From Candidatus Melainabacteria bacterium (GTDB lineage: Bacteria; Cyanobacteriota; Vampirovibrionia; LMEP-6097), in NCBI GenBank assembly GCA_005110385.1, contig DUDT01000022.1, positions 1 through 52,865 of the forward strand: a DNA stretch of 52,865 nt. Direction: 5' to 3'. Positions 16,875 to 25,284 of this stretch are shown in pieces. Each line of letters starts with the position of its first letter. The stretch's first letter is position 1. The position numbers were made by a program, and so were the translations under genes. Under the pieces are notes generated by a model that was not told where the DNA came from, did not search any database, and was given only the letters and a program-made list of their open reading frames with translations.

Positions 16875-17552
16875 CTAAATCAGAAACTTAAAGATATTAA
16901 ACAGCACACCACCATCTCTCTCTTTATCTAGAGCACCAGTGCCGATAACCTGTATCTGAGCATTAGCTAACTTATAACTAGGGATTTCATTATTAGAATC
17001 TATATCCTGAGGATTAATAATTCCTCTCACATAAAGGCTTTTAGTCTGCCCCTCTATAACTATCTGCCTACTACCTTCGACTACCATGTTATTACTCTGA
17101 GCATCTACTTCTACAACTAAAGCTGAGACCATGGTAGTGAAGGTATCGTCACTATTAACATTAATAGATCTATCTAAGCCTCTTTTATATTGACCGGGGA
17201 ATGTAAAGCTAGTAATCATAGAAGCTACATCATTAGTCTCCGGCGTAGCAGTACTTGTAGCGGTCATTCCTTGCGTAAAAGCAAACTTGGCATCTAAATC
17301 AGCATCTCTTTTAAGTTTAACTTCATTACGTTTTAGAACATTTACATTTTCTATAATTCTTACAGTGATTACATCACCTACATTACGAGCTTGATAAGTT
17401 TCATAAAACCCCCTTGGGCTCCCAGTAATAGTAGTAGTTTTAAGACCGCCATCCTGCAAAAGACTTGCAGCTAAAGCATTACGCACAGGTGAAATAATTA
17501 CTACGATAAATAAAACGAGGAGAAATATTTTAAGATAAGGTGATTTATTCAT
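16875..17552 (-). CDS. flgH: Flagellar L-ring protein FlgH, without lipobox
   Basis: FlgH forms the outer-membrane L-ring of the flagellar basal body. The 225-residue protein has the family core: VGDVITVRIIENVNVLKRNEVK, an FPGQYKRGLDRS region, DTFTTMVSALVVEV, NMVVEGSRQIVIEGQ, YVRGIINPQDIDSNNEIPSYKLANAQI and a terminal FNIFKFLI. An N-terminal signal peptide ends around NALAAS. FlgH is usually a lipoprotein with a Cys at the cleavage site, but this protein contains no cysteine at all, so it must be anchored another way. Neighbours are a ROK kinase and lemA, not flagellar genes. Confidence 0.88.
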   Translation of the reverse strand: MNKSPYLKIFLLVLFIVVIISPVRNALAASLLQDGGLKTTTITGSPRGFYETYQARNVGDVITVRIIENVNVLKRNEVKLKRDADLDAKFAFTQGMTATSTATPETNDVASMITSFTFPGQYKRGLDRSINVNSDDTFTTMVSALVVEVDAQSNNMVVEGSRQIVIEGQTKSLYVRGIINPQDIDSNNEIPSYKLANAQIQVIGTGALDKERDGGVLFNIFKFLI

Positions 17553-17561
17553 CTGTTTTCT

Positions 17562-18380
17562 TTAATGAGTTAGAGCTGGACTAAGTTTATTTAGATTACG
17601 TTTAATTAATTCATGTGCACCATAAATAGCTGGATACTTAGTTTGGGATCTGCGAATCTGAATTTTATAAGTTAAATTCTCATCTAAGTAAACTAAAGCA
17701 CGATCAATAGCAGGCTTAATTATATTAGACCAACGTTCATCGGTTATCTTACCTCCCCCAATCGATATAATTTGTGGGGAAAGTATAAAAGATAGGTTAA
17801 TTAGCGTAGTAGAGAGCAAAGCTATAGATTTTTTAGCCTTGGTCTCTTCATCAAATTCAGCCTCATCTTCATCTGCATGATCGTCTTTAACGTATTCTGG
17901 CTGCACTAAATATTCTAGTCTTAAAGTTGGGGAGAAATCAGTAGAGAAAATCTGATCATCTTTAAATAATGCTCCACTGAATCCTGTTCCCATATTGATA
18001 TAAAGCACTGGATTAAACTGATCAGCTAAACCATAAATAGCCTCACCCATCACCGCAAGCTCGACATCACTTTTAACTAGAACTGGTCTTTGGATAATTT
18101 CTGAAACTTTCTGCCAGACTGGATAATTTATATATTCTGGCAGGTTAATACTTTGGCGAAGTATACAGTCTTTATCCCAGAATCCACAGGCTCCCACCGC
18201 TGCTGCTATAACCTTGTCTAATTTAATTGCTTGTATCTTATTAGCGAATTCTTCGATAAACTCTTCTGGTCTTTTGGGTGTAGCAAATTCTATAAGCTTT
18301 AAAATTCTATCGCCTTCAAAATGTGCGACCCTAGTGTTAGTTCCACCAAAGTCTATGCCGATAGTTTCAAGTTGATTCAT
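17562..18380 (-). CDS. ROK-family sugar kinase-like protein
   Basis: 272 residues with the actin-like ATPase fold of ROK kinases: IGIDFGGTNTRVAHFEGD (phosphate 1), AAAVGACGFWDKD, NINYPVWQ-type segment, VKSDVELAVMGEAIYG (catalytic Asp position), YINMGTGFSGALF (phosphate 2) and IISIGGGKI. The Cys-rich zinc motif that defines many ROK proteins is not present, and the region where it normally sits holds an acidic insert (DDHADEDEAEFDEETKAKK). A glucose or N-acetyl sugar kinase is possible. It sits between comEC and flgH in the minus-strand run. Confidence 0.75.
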   Translation of the reverse strand: MNQLETIGIDFGGTNTRVAHFEGDRILKLIEFATPKRPEEFIEEFANKIQAIKLDKVIAAAVGACGFWDKDCILRQSINLPEYINYPVWQKVSEIIQRPVLVKSDVELAVMGEAIYGLADQFNPVLYINMGTGFSGALFKDDQIFSTDFSPTLRLEYLVQPEYVKDDHADEDEAEFDEETKAKKSIALLSTTLINLSFILSPQIISIGGGKITDERWSNIIKPAIDRALVYLDENLTYKIQIRRSQTKYPAIYGAHELIKRNLNKLSPALTH

Positions 18381-18396
18381 TTATTTAGGTTCCTGC

Positions 18397-20412
18397 TTAA
18401 TTATATATTCTCCAGTACTTCTTGTCAGATACTACTAGTTTTCCTTCATTTAAAAGTACATTTGAGTTTTCTCTTAGATGTTTTAAATTCACTGCTAGAG
18501 ACCTCTGCACAAGTCCATCTTCTGCGCTTTCTATCTTCTTAAACTTACTTTTGCTTGAAATTAGTACGAACTGCGGCTTTAAGACTTTAGTTAGAGTCTC
18601 TAAATATATAGAGTTAGTCTTCAATGATGGTAATACTAAGATCTGCACTTCTCGCAGCTTGCCATCTAAGCCTTTTAATTTTTTTAAAGAACTAGTGTCT
18701 AAAATAATTAAGCCTTCTAAACCAGCCTTAGTGAAGTATTTATAGTTAGTTTTATTTTCCTTCATCTCATGCATTTCTCTTTCTATAAAAGTATCGAAAT
18801 GACCATAGTGAATATAAAACTCCTGAATCCCATATACTGGAAGAGTTTTAGCCAGTAACAACATGACCAAAGAAGCTAATATACTACTTCTGAGTATTGT
18901 TGATTTTAAAAACTCTTTATTGCAGTAAATAAAAGCAGAGAAATTAAGAATTATTAATAGCAATATCATGCTTGCAAAAGAGAATTCTATTTGATAATTC
19001 ACCCAAGGTAGGTACTCACTGAGCTTGAACAGATATAGACTGAAACCTAATATCGGGTTAATAATAAAGCTCATACCAAAAACGGCTAAAACGATAACTA
19101 TGGACAATAATGGCGTGAAAATCAAGTTAGCAAGTATGCTCCAGACTGGAAAGCTTTTGAAATAGTAAAGCGTCAATGGAGCTATTAGAGTCTGGACGGC
19201 AAGCGAGAGAGCTAGGCTTTCACGAGTGTATTTCGCTGAGAATTGGTAAATTTGAGAATTAAACAGAGTCGCAAGAGGCTTTTTTGAAGCATTCTTTTCA
19301 GCTAAAGAACCAGAACTTGCACTAAGGTCTTCCTCCAATTTTTGGTTAATAGGACTGCCCCATATTAAAATAGCCAAAGTAGCTAGGTAACTGAGTTGCA
19401 GACCTAAATCTAAAATAGAATAAGGGTCTATAAAAATAACTATACCTGCAAGAATCGTAAGTAATTTCAGATTATTAATTTTACGATTCGCTAGCTTAGC
19501 TAAATAAAAAGCAGTTATACAGACAGCTGACCTAACTATAGAAGGACTAAAGCCTGCAAGTCCAGTATAGATAATGCTTAGCGTAATAATTAATAACGAT
19601 TCTAAGCTTGAATTTAATCTAAGCCTCGTAAAGATGAACTGCAAAAATCCAGCAAGTAACATAAGATGAAAGCCAGATGCAGCAAAGATATGACTCAAAC
19701 CTAATCTCTTAATGCCGAGCATCACTTCATCTGGTATTTTAGCTACCCGAGAACCGAATAATAGACTAGTGGTAATTAGGCCTTGTTCTTGCCCAAGGGT
19801 TTTTAGAAAATATCGCTTTATCTGCTGCCGAGTATCACTAAAAACATCTAATTCATGCTTTTCAAAATTTATCTTTCTTTCAAGCTCCTTAGCTTTAATT
19901 TTAAAAAATACTTTTTCTTTCTTTAATACTTTCGCTTTAAAACCAGTCAGTGCCTTAAACTCTGGAACTGCCTCGCCAAGATTAATTATGTCACCTTGCT
20001 GAAAACCTTTCCCTGATTTAATAACAAGCAGAAAACGATAAGGAATAAAAACATCTTTAATCCTATCTACTAAACTAGGATCACGTTTTTTTAGACTAAC
20101 GATAAATTCATCTTGAAAAAAATCATTTTGATTAGCTGGAGTTTCTATCTTGAGATACTGTATTTCAGAACTCTTATAAACTTTATTAGGATCTAAATAC
20201 TGAAGATATTCCGCCCTAAAGTTATAGTTAAAAAACATTAACAGTATAAAAGTAAACAAGCTGATAATAACTGTCTTGTACCTTGTCAAACTAGTAAACG
20301 CAAGGCTAGACAGAAAAAAACAGACGAAAGTCGTCACTAAGACTCTGTAGTCAGCGATAACAAATATTAAGGCACCAATTATAGTACCGATAGCAGCAAA
20401 TAGTAGGTTCAA
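18397..20412 (-). CDS. comEC: ComEC/Rec2 family DNA uptake channel
   Basis: ComEC forms the inner-membrane channel for transforming DNA. The 671-residue protein has N-terminal membrane helices, a soluble OB-like region, then the competence domain with LGLSHIFAASGFHLMLLAGF and GFSPSIVRSAVCITAFYLAKL, typical ComEC motifs, and many further helices up to about residue 540. The last 130 residues correspond to the metallo-beta-lactamase-like domain but lack its HxHxDH motif, so that domain is degenerate. Residues ESAEDGLVQRSLA in this tail are encoded by a nearly full-length dispersed repeat. No other competence genes are near. Confidence 0.87.
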   Translation of the reverse strand: MNLLFAAIGTIIGALIFVIADYRVLVTTFVCFFLSSLAFTSLTRYKTVIISLFTFILLMFFNYNFRAEYLQYLDPNKVYKSSEIQYLKIETPANQNDFFQDEFIVSLKKRDPSLVDRIKDVFIPYRFLLVIKSGKGFQQGDIINLGEAVPEFKALTGFKAKVLKKEKVFFKIKAKELERKINFEKHELDVFSDTRQQIKRYFLKTLGQEQGLITTSLLFGSRVAKIPDEVMLGIKRLGLSHIFAASGFHLMLLAGFLQFIFTRLRLNSSLESLLIITLSIIYTGLAGFSPSIVRSAVCITAFYLAKLANRKINNLKLLTILAGIVIFIDPYSILDLGLQLSYLATLAILIWGSPINQKLEEDLSASSGSLAEKNASKKPLATLFNSQIYQFSAKYTRESLALSLAVQTLIAPLTLYYFKSFPVWSILANLIFTPLLSIVIVLAVFGMSFIINPILGFSLYLFKLSEYLPWVNYQIEFSFASMILLLIILNFSAFIYCNKEFLKSTILRSSILASLVMLLLAKTLPVYGIQEFYIHYGHFDTFIEREMHEMKENKTNYKYFTKAGLEGLIILDTSSLKKLKGLDGKLREVQILVLPSLKTNSIYLETLTKVLKPQFVLISSKSKFKKIESAEDGLVQRSLAVNLKHLRENSNVLLNEGKLVVSDKKYWRIYN
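18496..18531 (-). repeat. Dispersed in-frame repeat, copy 7 (inside comEC, near full length)
   Basis: On the minus strand this 36-base copy reads GAAAGCGCAGAAGATGGACT then TGTGCAGAGGTCTCTA. It contains both the core and the distal GGTCTCTA part, so it defines the full-length element. The translation, ESAEDGLVQRSL, is in the same frame as in mnmE, ygcG-like and alkA-like. Confidence 0.75.
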
Positions 20413-20463
20413 TGCAGTCTCATTATTAATTAAATGATGTGAAGTTAATTTCTCACCACTTAA

Positions 20464-21576
20464 CTAATATACATCCCTTGAATATCTTTGCGTATTTTTA
20501 AGTTCAGTAATATAAAGATCAGGGTCTTTACCATGCTCAGCAGCTATTTCTCGCAGAGCAATATCCACATCCTTTGCCATTTTACGTGCATCACCACAGA
20601 CATAGAAATGTGCGCCATTCTCTAGCCATCTAAATATTTCTTCAGACTTTTCTTTCATGCGATCTTGAACATAAACCTTAAAATCCTGATCACGAGAAAA
20701 AGCTAGGTCTAAGCTGAGATTAAAATCTCGTCTATAAGTTTCTAATTCTTCACCATAGAGATAATCGTATTCAGATTTCTGATCTCCGAAGAAAAGCCAA
20801 TCCCTGCCAACCTTTTTACCACTTTGGCGTAAATAATTACGCTCTTCAATAAAAGCTCTAAATGGTGCAATACCAGTACCTGGCCCCACCATAATTATGT
20901 CGACTGAGCTATCCTGCGGCAATCTAAACTTATCATTAGTATGTAAGTAAATTTTTGTAAGATTTTCATTTAGTGGAACTCTGTCACTGATATAGTTTGA
21001 GCATAATCCTAAAACTCTTTGATTATTAATCAAGCCATCGACACGTGAAATACACAGCTCCACCTTTCTTGGATGAGCGTTTAAAGATGAAGCGATAGAA
21101 TAAGCCCTGCCTAAAACTTTTGATGAATTTTCAACTAATTCATTACTGGTTAAAGAGAAGTCTGGATATTTTTCTTTAATGGCCTTTAGCACTCCTACTG
21201 TCGAATACCCTAAAAGTTCTTCACCCAGAAGCTTTCCATCAGCGGAAGTCTTGCTAGCAATAAAAGTGAATAATTTATTACTCGGTCTTGTGATATTAAT
21301 TTCTTTTAAAAACCTGTTAAATTCAAAATCTTCAGCATAATCAAGATCAAGAAAAGAAAGAAGTTCCTTCACTAAGGCTGTATCATTTTCTGGAACTATA
21401 TATAAAGAATCACCAGGGGAATAACTCAGCCCGGTGTCTTCTAAATCAAATACTATATGACGTGTATCTTTACTTGAGCCTTCTTTATTTAGCTTATAAT
21501 TCTCTACAAGCTTAGCTAGGAAGGGATTTTCTTTACTGTATAAAGTTTGAATACCTTCTTTACTAATGCTTTCCAT
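20464..21576 (-). CDS. CysJ-like FAD/NAD(P)H reductase without flavodoxin domain
   Basis: A 370-residue flavoprotein of the CysJ/cytochrome P450 reductase type. It begins with the substrate-inserted FAD domain (DTRHIVFDLEDTGLSYSPGDSL), has the FAD motif RAYSIASS, the glycine motif GLCSNYISD and the pyridine-nucleotide domain: MVGPGTGIAPFRAFIEERN, FGDQKSEYDYLYGEEL, YVCGDARKMAKDVD and the C-terminal RYSRDVY. The N-terminal FMN/flavodoxin domain of CysJ is missing, so an external donor or acceptor such as a ferredoxin or flavodoxin is likely. It lies between dnaA (10 bases away) and comEC. Confidence 0.85.
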   Translation of the reverse strand: MESISKEGIQTLYSKENPFLAKLVENYKLNKEGSSKDTRHIVFDLEDTGLSYSPGDSLYIVPENDTALVKELLSFLDLDYAEDFEFNRFLKEINITRPSNKLFTFIASKTSADGKLLGEELLGYSTVGVLKAIKEKYPDFSLTSNELVENSSKVLGRAYSIASSLNAHPRKVELCISRVDGLINNQRVLGLCSNYISDRVPLNENLTKIYLHTNDKFRLPQDSSVDIIMVGPGTGIAPFRAFIEERNYLRQSGKKVGRDWLFFGDQKSEYDYLYGEELETYRRDFNLSLDLAFSRDQDFKVYVQDRMKEKSEEIFRWLENGAHFYVCGDARKMAKDVDIALREIAAEHGKDPDLYITELKNTQRYSRDVY

Positions 21577-21586
21577 AATAAAACGC

Positions 21587-23200
21587 TTATTCCCTTAAGG
21601 AAGATCTTATATCATCTAAAAGCTTTTTCAAATCCTTAGACTTAGAAAGATTGGAGTTAAGTTGATTAGCGACTGTTTTTATTGAGTGAATAACTGAACT
21701 GTGCTTTCTGCCACCAAAAAATTCTCCTATTCTCTGATAACTAATTTCCAAAAATTCGTTACTTAGAAAAATAGCTATATGTCTAGCTTGGGCTATAGCT
21801 TGAGATCTTTTAGCACTCTGTAAATCTTCAACTCTAAGCTCAAGTTTTTCTGCGACTAAACGAGTGATTTTCTGAATACTAATACCATTATTCTTCTCAT
21901 CTAAATAAACAGCACCGAACATATCAGAAATAGTTTTACTATCTATCTCAAGAATATCTAAATCAGAAAAATTATTTAAGGCTGATATTTTCAGTAACGC
22001 CCCCTCTAATTCTCGAACATTACCATTAAACTTCTCTGCTAAAGCTACTTTATGACCACAACTAATTTTGAGATTCGCTGCTTGAATCTTATTCTCTATA
22101 ATCGCTATGCGAGCTTGGTAGTCGACTGGAGATAATTCAGCGATTAGAGATCCCTGTAATCTGCTTTTTAGCTTTTTTTCTATTTTTTCATAATCATCTA
22201 AAACTTTACTAGAAGCGATTATGACTTTACCACCGCTGCTGATAATGGAATCAAAATTACTGCAAAATTCCTGCTGAGTCGATTTCTTGCCGTCTAGAAA
22301 CTGTGCTTCATCTAGTAATAGTAAATCTAAATTACGAAATTTCTTTTTAAAATTCTCATAAGACTTATTCTTTATAGATAGAACGAACTCATTTACATAA
22401 TCTTCTGCTTTTATATATCTAACTTTAGTGAAAGAATCAGCATGTAAAGCTTCGTTAGCCACTGCATGTAACAGGTGTGTCTTACCTAAACCCACATCAG
22501 ATGTGATAAATAGTGAATTATAGTAAGAACCCAACTGATTTTCCACTATCGCTTTCGCAAATGAAACAGCTCCGATATTAGCTTTACAAGCAATAAAATT
22601 ATCAAAGCGTAATTTATTAGAAATACCACTATTAGGATTAGTGAAGCAGTCCCTTCTGTGATTAATTTCATCTGGACTAATTTCAGCGAAGCTCTTCTGC
22701 CTAACTTTAGTCTCAGAATTAGTTTTAACTACTTTAGATGTTTTTTTAGAATTAGCTTTATCTAAAAGTAAGTCAGTTTCATTTTCTTCTATAGGACTAT
22801 TCTCTAAATCATTCTCAAGAGTTAAAGTCTGGTGTTTTGGTGAAGTAGTGAATCTAATACTATACGAAGCTGCTAGCACTTCCTTACTAGATTTATGTAT
22901 AGCTTCACTGTAACTTTGAGCGATTAATTTTCTTGAAAACTCGTTCTTAACAGCGATAACTAATTCTTGATCATTAATTTCGACAAGCAAGCAAGGACGA
23001 AGCCAAGTCTCTATACTAGTCTGCTTAATTTTTTTTGGAAGATTTTCTAAAATTTTTGCCCAAATTACTTTTAAATTCTGGGTTTCTTGTTTGCAGTTAA
23101 TTTCATCTAGGGGGTGGTTTGTCGGTGTAAAGCTGTCTGTGACTGTCTTCATGTGTGGCGTTTTGGAGTTGTGAAAATTGGGATTATTTAAATATATCAT
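21587..23200 (-). CDS. dnaA: Chromosomal replication initiator DnaA
   Basis: DnaA opens the replication origin. Domain I is visible in VIWAKILENLPKKIKQTSIETWL, followed by a variable linker, the AAA+ domain with SDVGLGKTHLLHAVANEAL (Walker A) and LLLLDEAQFLDGK (Walker B), a REIEGAL-like VRELEGALLKI sensor, and the domain IV signature around QRIGEFFGGRKHSSVIHSIK. Length 537 includes about 30 extra N-terminal residues; Met17 is an alternative start. AAAGG eight bases before ATG 23200 favours the long form. The typical partners dnaN, recF and gyrB are not nearby. Confidence 0.95.
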   Translation of the reverse strand: MIYLNNPNFHNSKTPHMKTVTDSFTPTNHPLDEINCKQETQNLKVIWAKILENLPKKIKQTSIETWLRPCLLVEINDQELVIAVKNEFSRKLIAQSYSEAIHKSSKEVLAASYSIRFTTSPKHQTLTLENDLENSPIEENETDLLLDKANSKKTSKVVKTNSETKVRQKSFAEISPDEINHRRDCFTNPNSGISNKLRFDNFIACKANIGAVSFAKAIVENQLGSYYNSLFITSDVGLGKTHLLHAVANEALHADSFTKVRYIKAEDYVNEFVLSIKNKSYENFKKKFRNLDLLLLDEAQFLDGKKSTQQEFCSNFDSIISSGGKVIIASSKVLDDYEKIEKKLKSRLQGSLIAELSPVDYQARIAIIENKIQAANLKISCGHKVALAEKFNGNVRELEGALLKISALNNFSDLDILEIDSKTISDMFGAVYLDEKNNGISIQKITRLVAEKLELRVEDLQSAKRSQAIAQARHIAIFLSNEFLEISYQRIGEFFGGRKHSSVIHSIKTVANQLNSNLSKSKDLKKLLDDIRSSLRE

Positions 23201-23380
23201 TGAAAGACCTTTACTTGTCTTAGAAATTTTTAACTTGAAAATTAAATTTTTTCGTAGAAATTAAAATACGATTAGTGCTATTTTCACGGCTCTATTATTT
23301 TGAAAATTATTATCAAAAAATTTTTAAAAAAACTTTGTTCTTAATGTTAGGTTAACCTAAGCTGGCAATAAGTACTCTGT
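23201..23380. other. AT-rich dnaA upstream region with a perfect 14-bp palindrome
   Basis: The 180 bases between dnaA and the next gene are extremely A+T rich (23210-23340) and end with TTAGGTTAACCTAA (23347-23360), a perfect palindrome. I looked for DnaA boxes close to TTATCCACA or TTTTCCACA and found none, so calling this an origin is not justified. The palindrome could be an operator for the gene at 23381, whose ATG is 20 bases away. Confidence 0.4.
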
Positions 23381-23782
23381 ATGGTGGTAGGCAATTATAG
23401 ATTCGATTTATTTGGTAGACATAATCATGTCGGACCTAAATCAGCGAATACTGCAAATCAAGCATTTATAGATACAGATACAGATCCATGTACACCAATA
23501 GAAGATGCAACTGTATTACGTGAGAAGCCTTTTATATATACTCGAAACTCTCAAAACAATTCTGAAAACCCAGAAAGATTTTTCAGTGCTCAAGAAAATA
23601 GTTTCAATTTCTCTAAATCAGCTCCTTTTTCACAGGCAGCTACTGTTAACGTAGCTAAATTTTATTCAGATAGATCTTTCGGTAATGGTTCAAATAAATA
23701 TGGTCCATCTGGCTCTAGCTCATTTGGTTCATCAAACAGAGAAGTGGCTCAAGTCGGTAGACAATTCGCTTCCATTGCTTAA
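23381..23782 (+). CDS. Unknown 133-residue protein
   Basis: Not recognised. The protein is rich in Asn, Ser, Phe and Gly, without membrane segments or cysteine clusters, and looks mostly disordered, ending in a Ser/Gly stretch (YGPSGSSSFGSS) and REVAQVGRQFASIA. No clear ribosome binding site precedes the ATG. It sits between dnaA and the convergent dus gene. The open frame of this length in an AT-rich genome and the lack of any other gene here support it moderately. Confidence 0.55.
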   Translation: MVVGNYRFDLFGRHNHVGPKSANTANQAFIDTDTDPCTPIEDATVLREKPFIYTRNSQNNSENPERFFSAQENSFNFSKSAPFSQAATVNVAKFYSDRSFGNGSNKYGPSGSSSFGSSNREVAQVGRQFASIA

Positions 23783-23789
23783 TTAAACT

Positions 23790-24818
23790 TTATTTACTAA
23801 TTAAACTTTCTTTTAAAACACTAATCATATCCTCAGCCTCCGCATAGGAATTAAGAGTGCTTAGCTTTGCGCGCATCTCTGATGAATTAGGAATACCTTG
23901 AGTGTATTTAACTATATGCTTGCGAATCTCTTTAGTACCAGATTTTTCGCCACGATAATCTACCATTAACTTACAGTGCCTTAAAGATAGCTCAAGCCTC
24001 TCTGCATGACTCGGCTCTGGCAGCACTTCACCTGTTTCGAGATAGTGATTTACCTGCTTAGAAAACCATGGCCTACCCATAGTACCCCTCGCGATGGCTA
24101 CCCCACTTGCTCCTGTCGTTTCTAAAATCTCTTTAACGTCTTCTAAAGTTTTAATATCACCATTCGCGAAAACTGGTATATCTAAACCAGCTATAGCTTC
24201 ACCGATCAGCTCCCACTGGGCTTCTCCTTCGTACTTCTGCGAGCGTGTGCGGCCATGCAGTGTTAGAGCTGCAACTCCTAAATCCTGAAATTTAAAAGCT
24301 AAATCTCTAGCATTAAGACTGCCATAGCACCATCCCAGCCTAGTTTTAACCGTAACTGGTAAATGCGTAGCTGAGATTACCGCTTTCACTATTTCACAAG
24401 CGAGTTCTGGCTCTTTCATTAAAGCAGCACCATCTTTACCATTCACGATTTTAGGAACAGGACAGCCCATATTAATATCTATAAACCTAGCTCCCGCGTC
24501 AGTAGCCATTTTCGCAGCTAAAGCCATTAATTCTGGCTCATGCCCGAAAAGCTGAACACCAGTAAGTGACTCACCTTCAGGGATATCCATTTTACTAGGA
24601 TCTGATGGCGACTTATATATATCACTATAAATCATAGCTCTAGAGCTGAGCATTTCAGTAGACATCAGTACATCAGGGTCAAACTCTCTAGCCACCATAC
24701 GATAAGGAAGATCAGTAAAACCAGCCATAGGTGGAATATAAACACGGCCTTTCAGCTCAATATCACCTATATAAATAGGCTTTAAATTAAGCTTTTCATT
24801 AAGGCTATTAATTGACAT
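23790..24818 (-). CDS. tRNA-dihydrouridine synthase (Dus family)
   Basis: Dus enzymes reduce uridines in the tRNA D-loop using FMN. The 342-residue protein has VYIPPMAGFTDLPYRMVARE at the start of the TIM barrel, the GVQLFGHEPELMA strand, the family signature FIDINMGCPVPKIVNGKDGAALM with the catalytic Cys, VTVKTRLGW, LTLHGRTRSQKYEG, PVFANGDIKT and VAIARGTMGRPW. This is the DusB-like layout, but bacterial Dus subtypes are hard to tell apart. It is convergent with the unknown gene at 23381 and starts opposite the promoter region at 24860. Confidence 0.94.
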   Translation of the reverse strand: MSINSLNEKLNLKPIYIGDIELKGRVYIPPMAGFTDLPYRMVAREFDPDVLMSTEMLSSRAMIYSDIYKSPSDPSKMDIPEGESLTGVQLFGHEPELMALAAKMATDAGARFIDINMGCPVPKIVNGKDGAALMKEPELACEIVKAVISATHLPVTVKTRLGWCYGSLNARDLAFKFQDLGVAALTLHGRTRSQKYEGEAQWELIGEAIAGLDIPVFANGDIKTLEDVKEILETTGASGVAIARGTMGRPWFSKQVNHYLETGEVLPEPSHAERLELSLRHCKLMVDYRGEKSGTKEIRKHIVKYTQGIPNSSEMRAKLSTLNSYAEAEDMISVLKESLISK

Positions 24819-24859
24819 ACATAATTAATATAGCAAATGTTATATTTTATTCTGACCCC

Positions 24860-24888
24860 TTGCATTTACTTTCGCGGCTTGCTATTAT
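24860..24888 (+). promoter_or_regulatory. Sigma-70-type promoter for the small gene at 24926
   Basis: TTGCAT (24860-24865), a 17-base spacer and TATTAT (24883-24888). Transcription would start around 24895, giving a leader of about 30 bases that contains the AAGGAGG ribosome binding site. Confidence 0.6.
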
Positions 24889-24925
24889 CTTACGTCGAGC
24901 AAGTAAATACAAATTAAGGAGGCTT

Positions 24926-25180
24926 ATGACTATTAATCCTTTAAGAATGTTTAGATATGGGTTTGAATCCCTAAATCAGCGATTGCAAGTATTGAGTAGT
25001 TCTCTCCTAAATAGGGTGAAGAATAAACCAGTCGTCGCAAGAGAAGTCGCGAGAAAATTATCAGAACAAACAGCAATAAACAAGCCGAGTCAAGAGGACC
25101 TGTTTGCAGCTCTAGCTATAAGCCAGGCCCAGGAAGACCCACCTACGCCAATCCCCATAAATGATGCTAGTTTCAAGTAA
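24926..25180 (+). CDS. Unknown 84-residue protein with strong expression signals
   Basis: Not recognised. The start at 24926 is chosen because TAAGGAGG lies five bases before the ATG, one of the best ribosome binding sites in the window; a longer frame from 24812 would overlap the dus start and the promoter. The protein is basic in its first half (MFRYGFESLNQRL, LLNRVKNKPVVAREVARKL) and acidic/Pro-rich at the end. No membrane segment. Confidence 0.65.
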   Translation: MTINPLRMFRYGFESLNQRLQVLSSSLLNRVKNKPVVAREVARKLSEQTAINKPSQEDLFAALAISQAQEDPPTPIPINDASFK

Positions 25181-25284
25181 CAATGAAAACACTCAACAGC
25201 TTCTAATGAATGATGAATAAGTTCATTCTTCAGTGCATCCTTAAGAAGTAAGTCTCATTATGCTAACCTTATTTAACTGTACTT

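Noticed and set aside
23156-23181. A further repeat copy at the dnaA 5' end
   Set aside because: Only CACAACTCCA and a nearby AACGC match; spacing and the rest of the core do not fit, so it may be chance.
23201-23380. Replication origin next to dnaA
   Set aside because: AT-rich and palindromic, but no sequence close to a DnaA box was found; dnaN/recF/gyrB are also absent. Not enough to call oriC.
24812-24925. Upstream extension of the small gene at 24926
   Set aside because: It would overlap the dus start and the promoter, while an excellent ribosome binding site sits directly before 24926.
25205-25228. Hairpin upstream of hemE as riboswitch or attenuator
   Set aside because: Only a 6-bp A-T-rich stem, without T-run or a recognisable riboswitch core.
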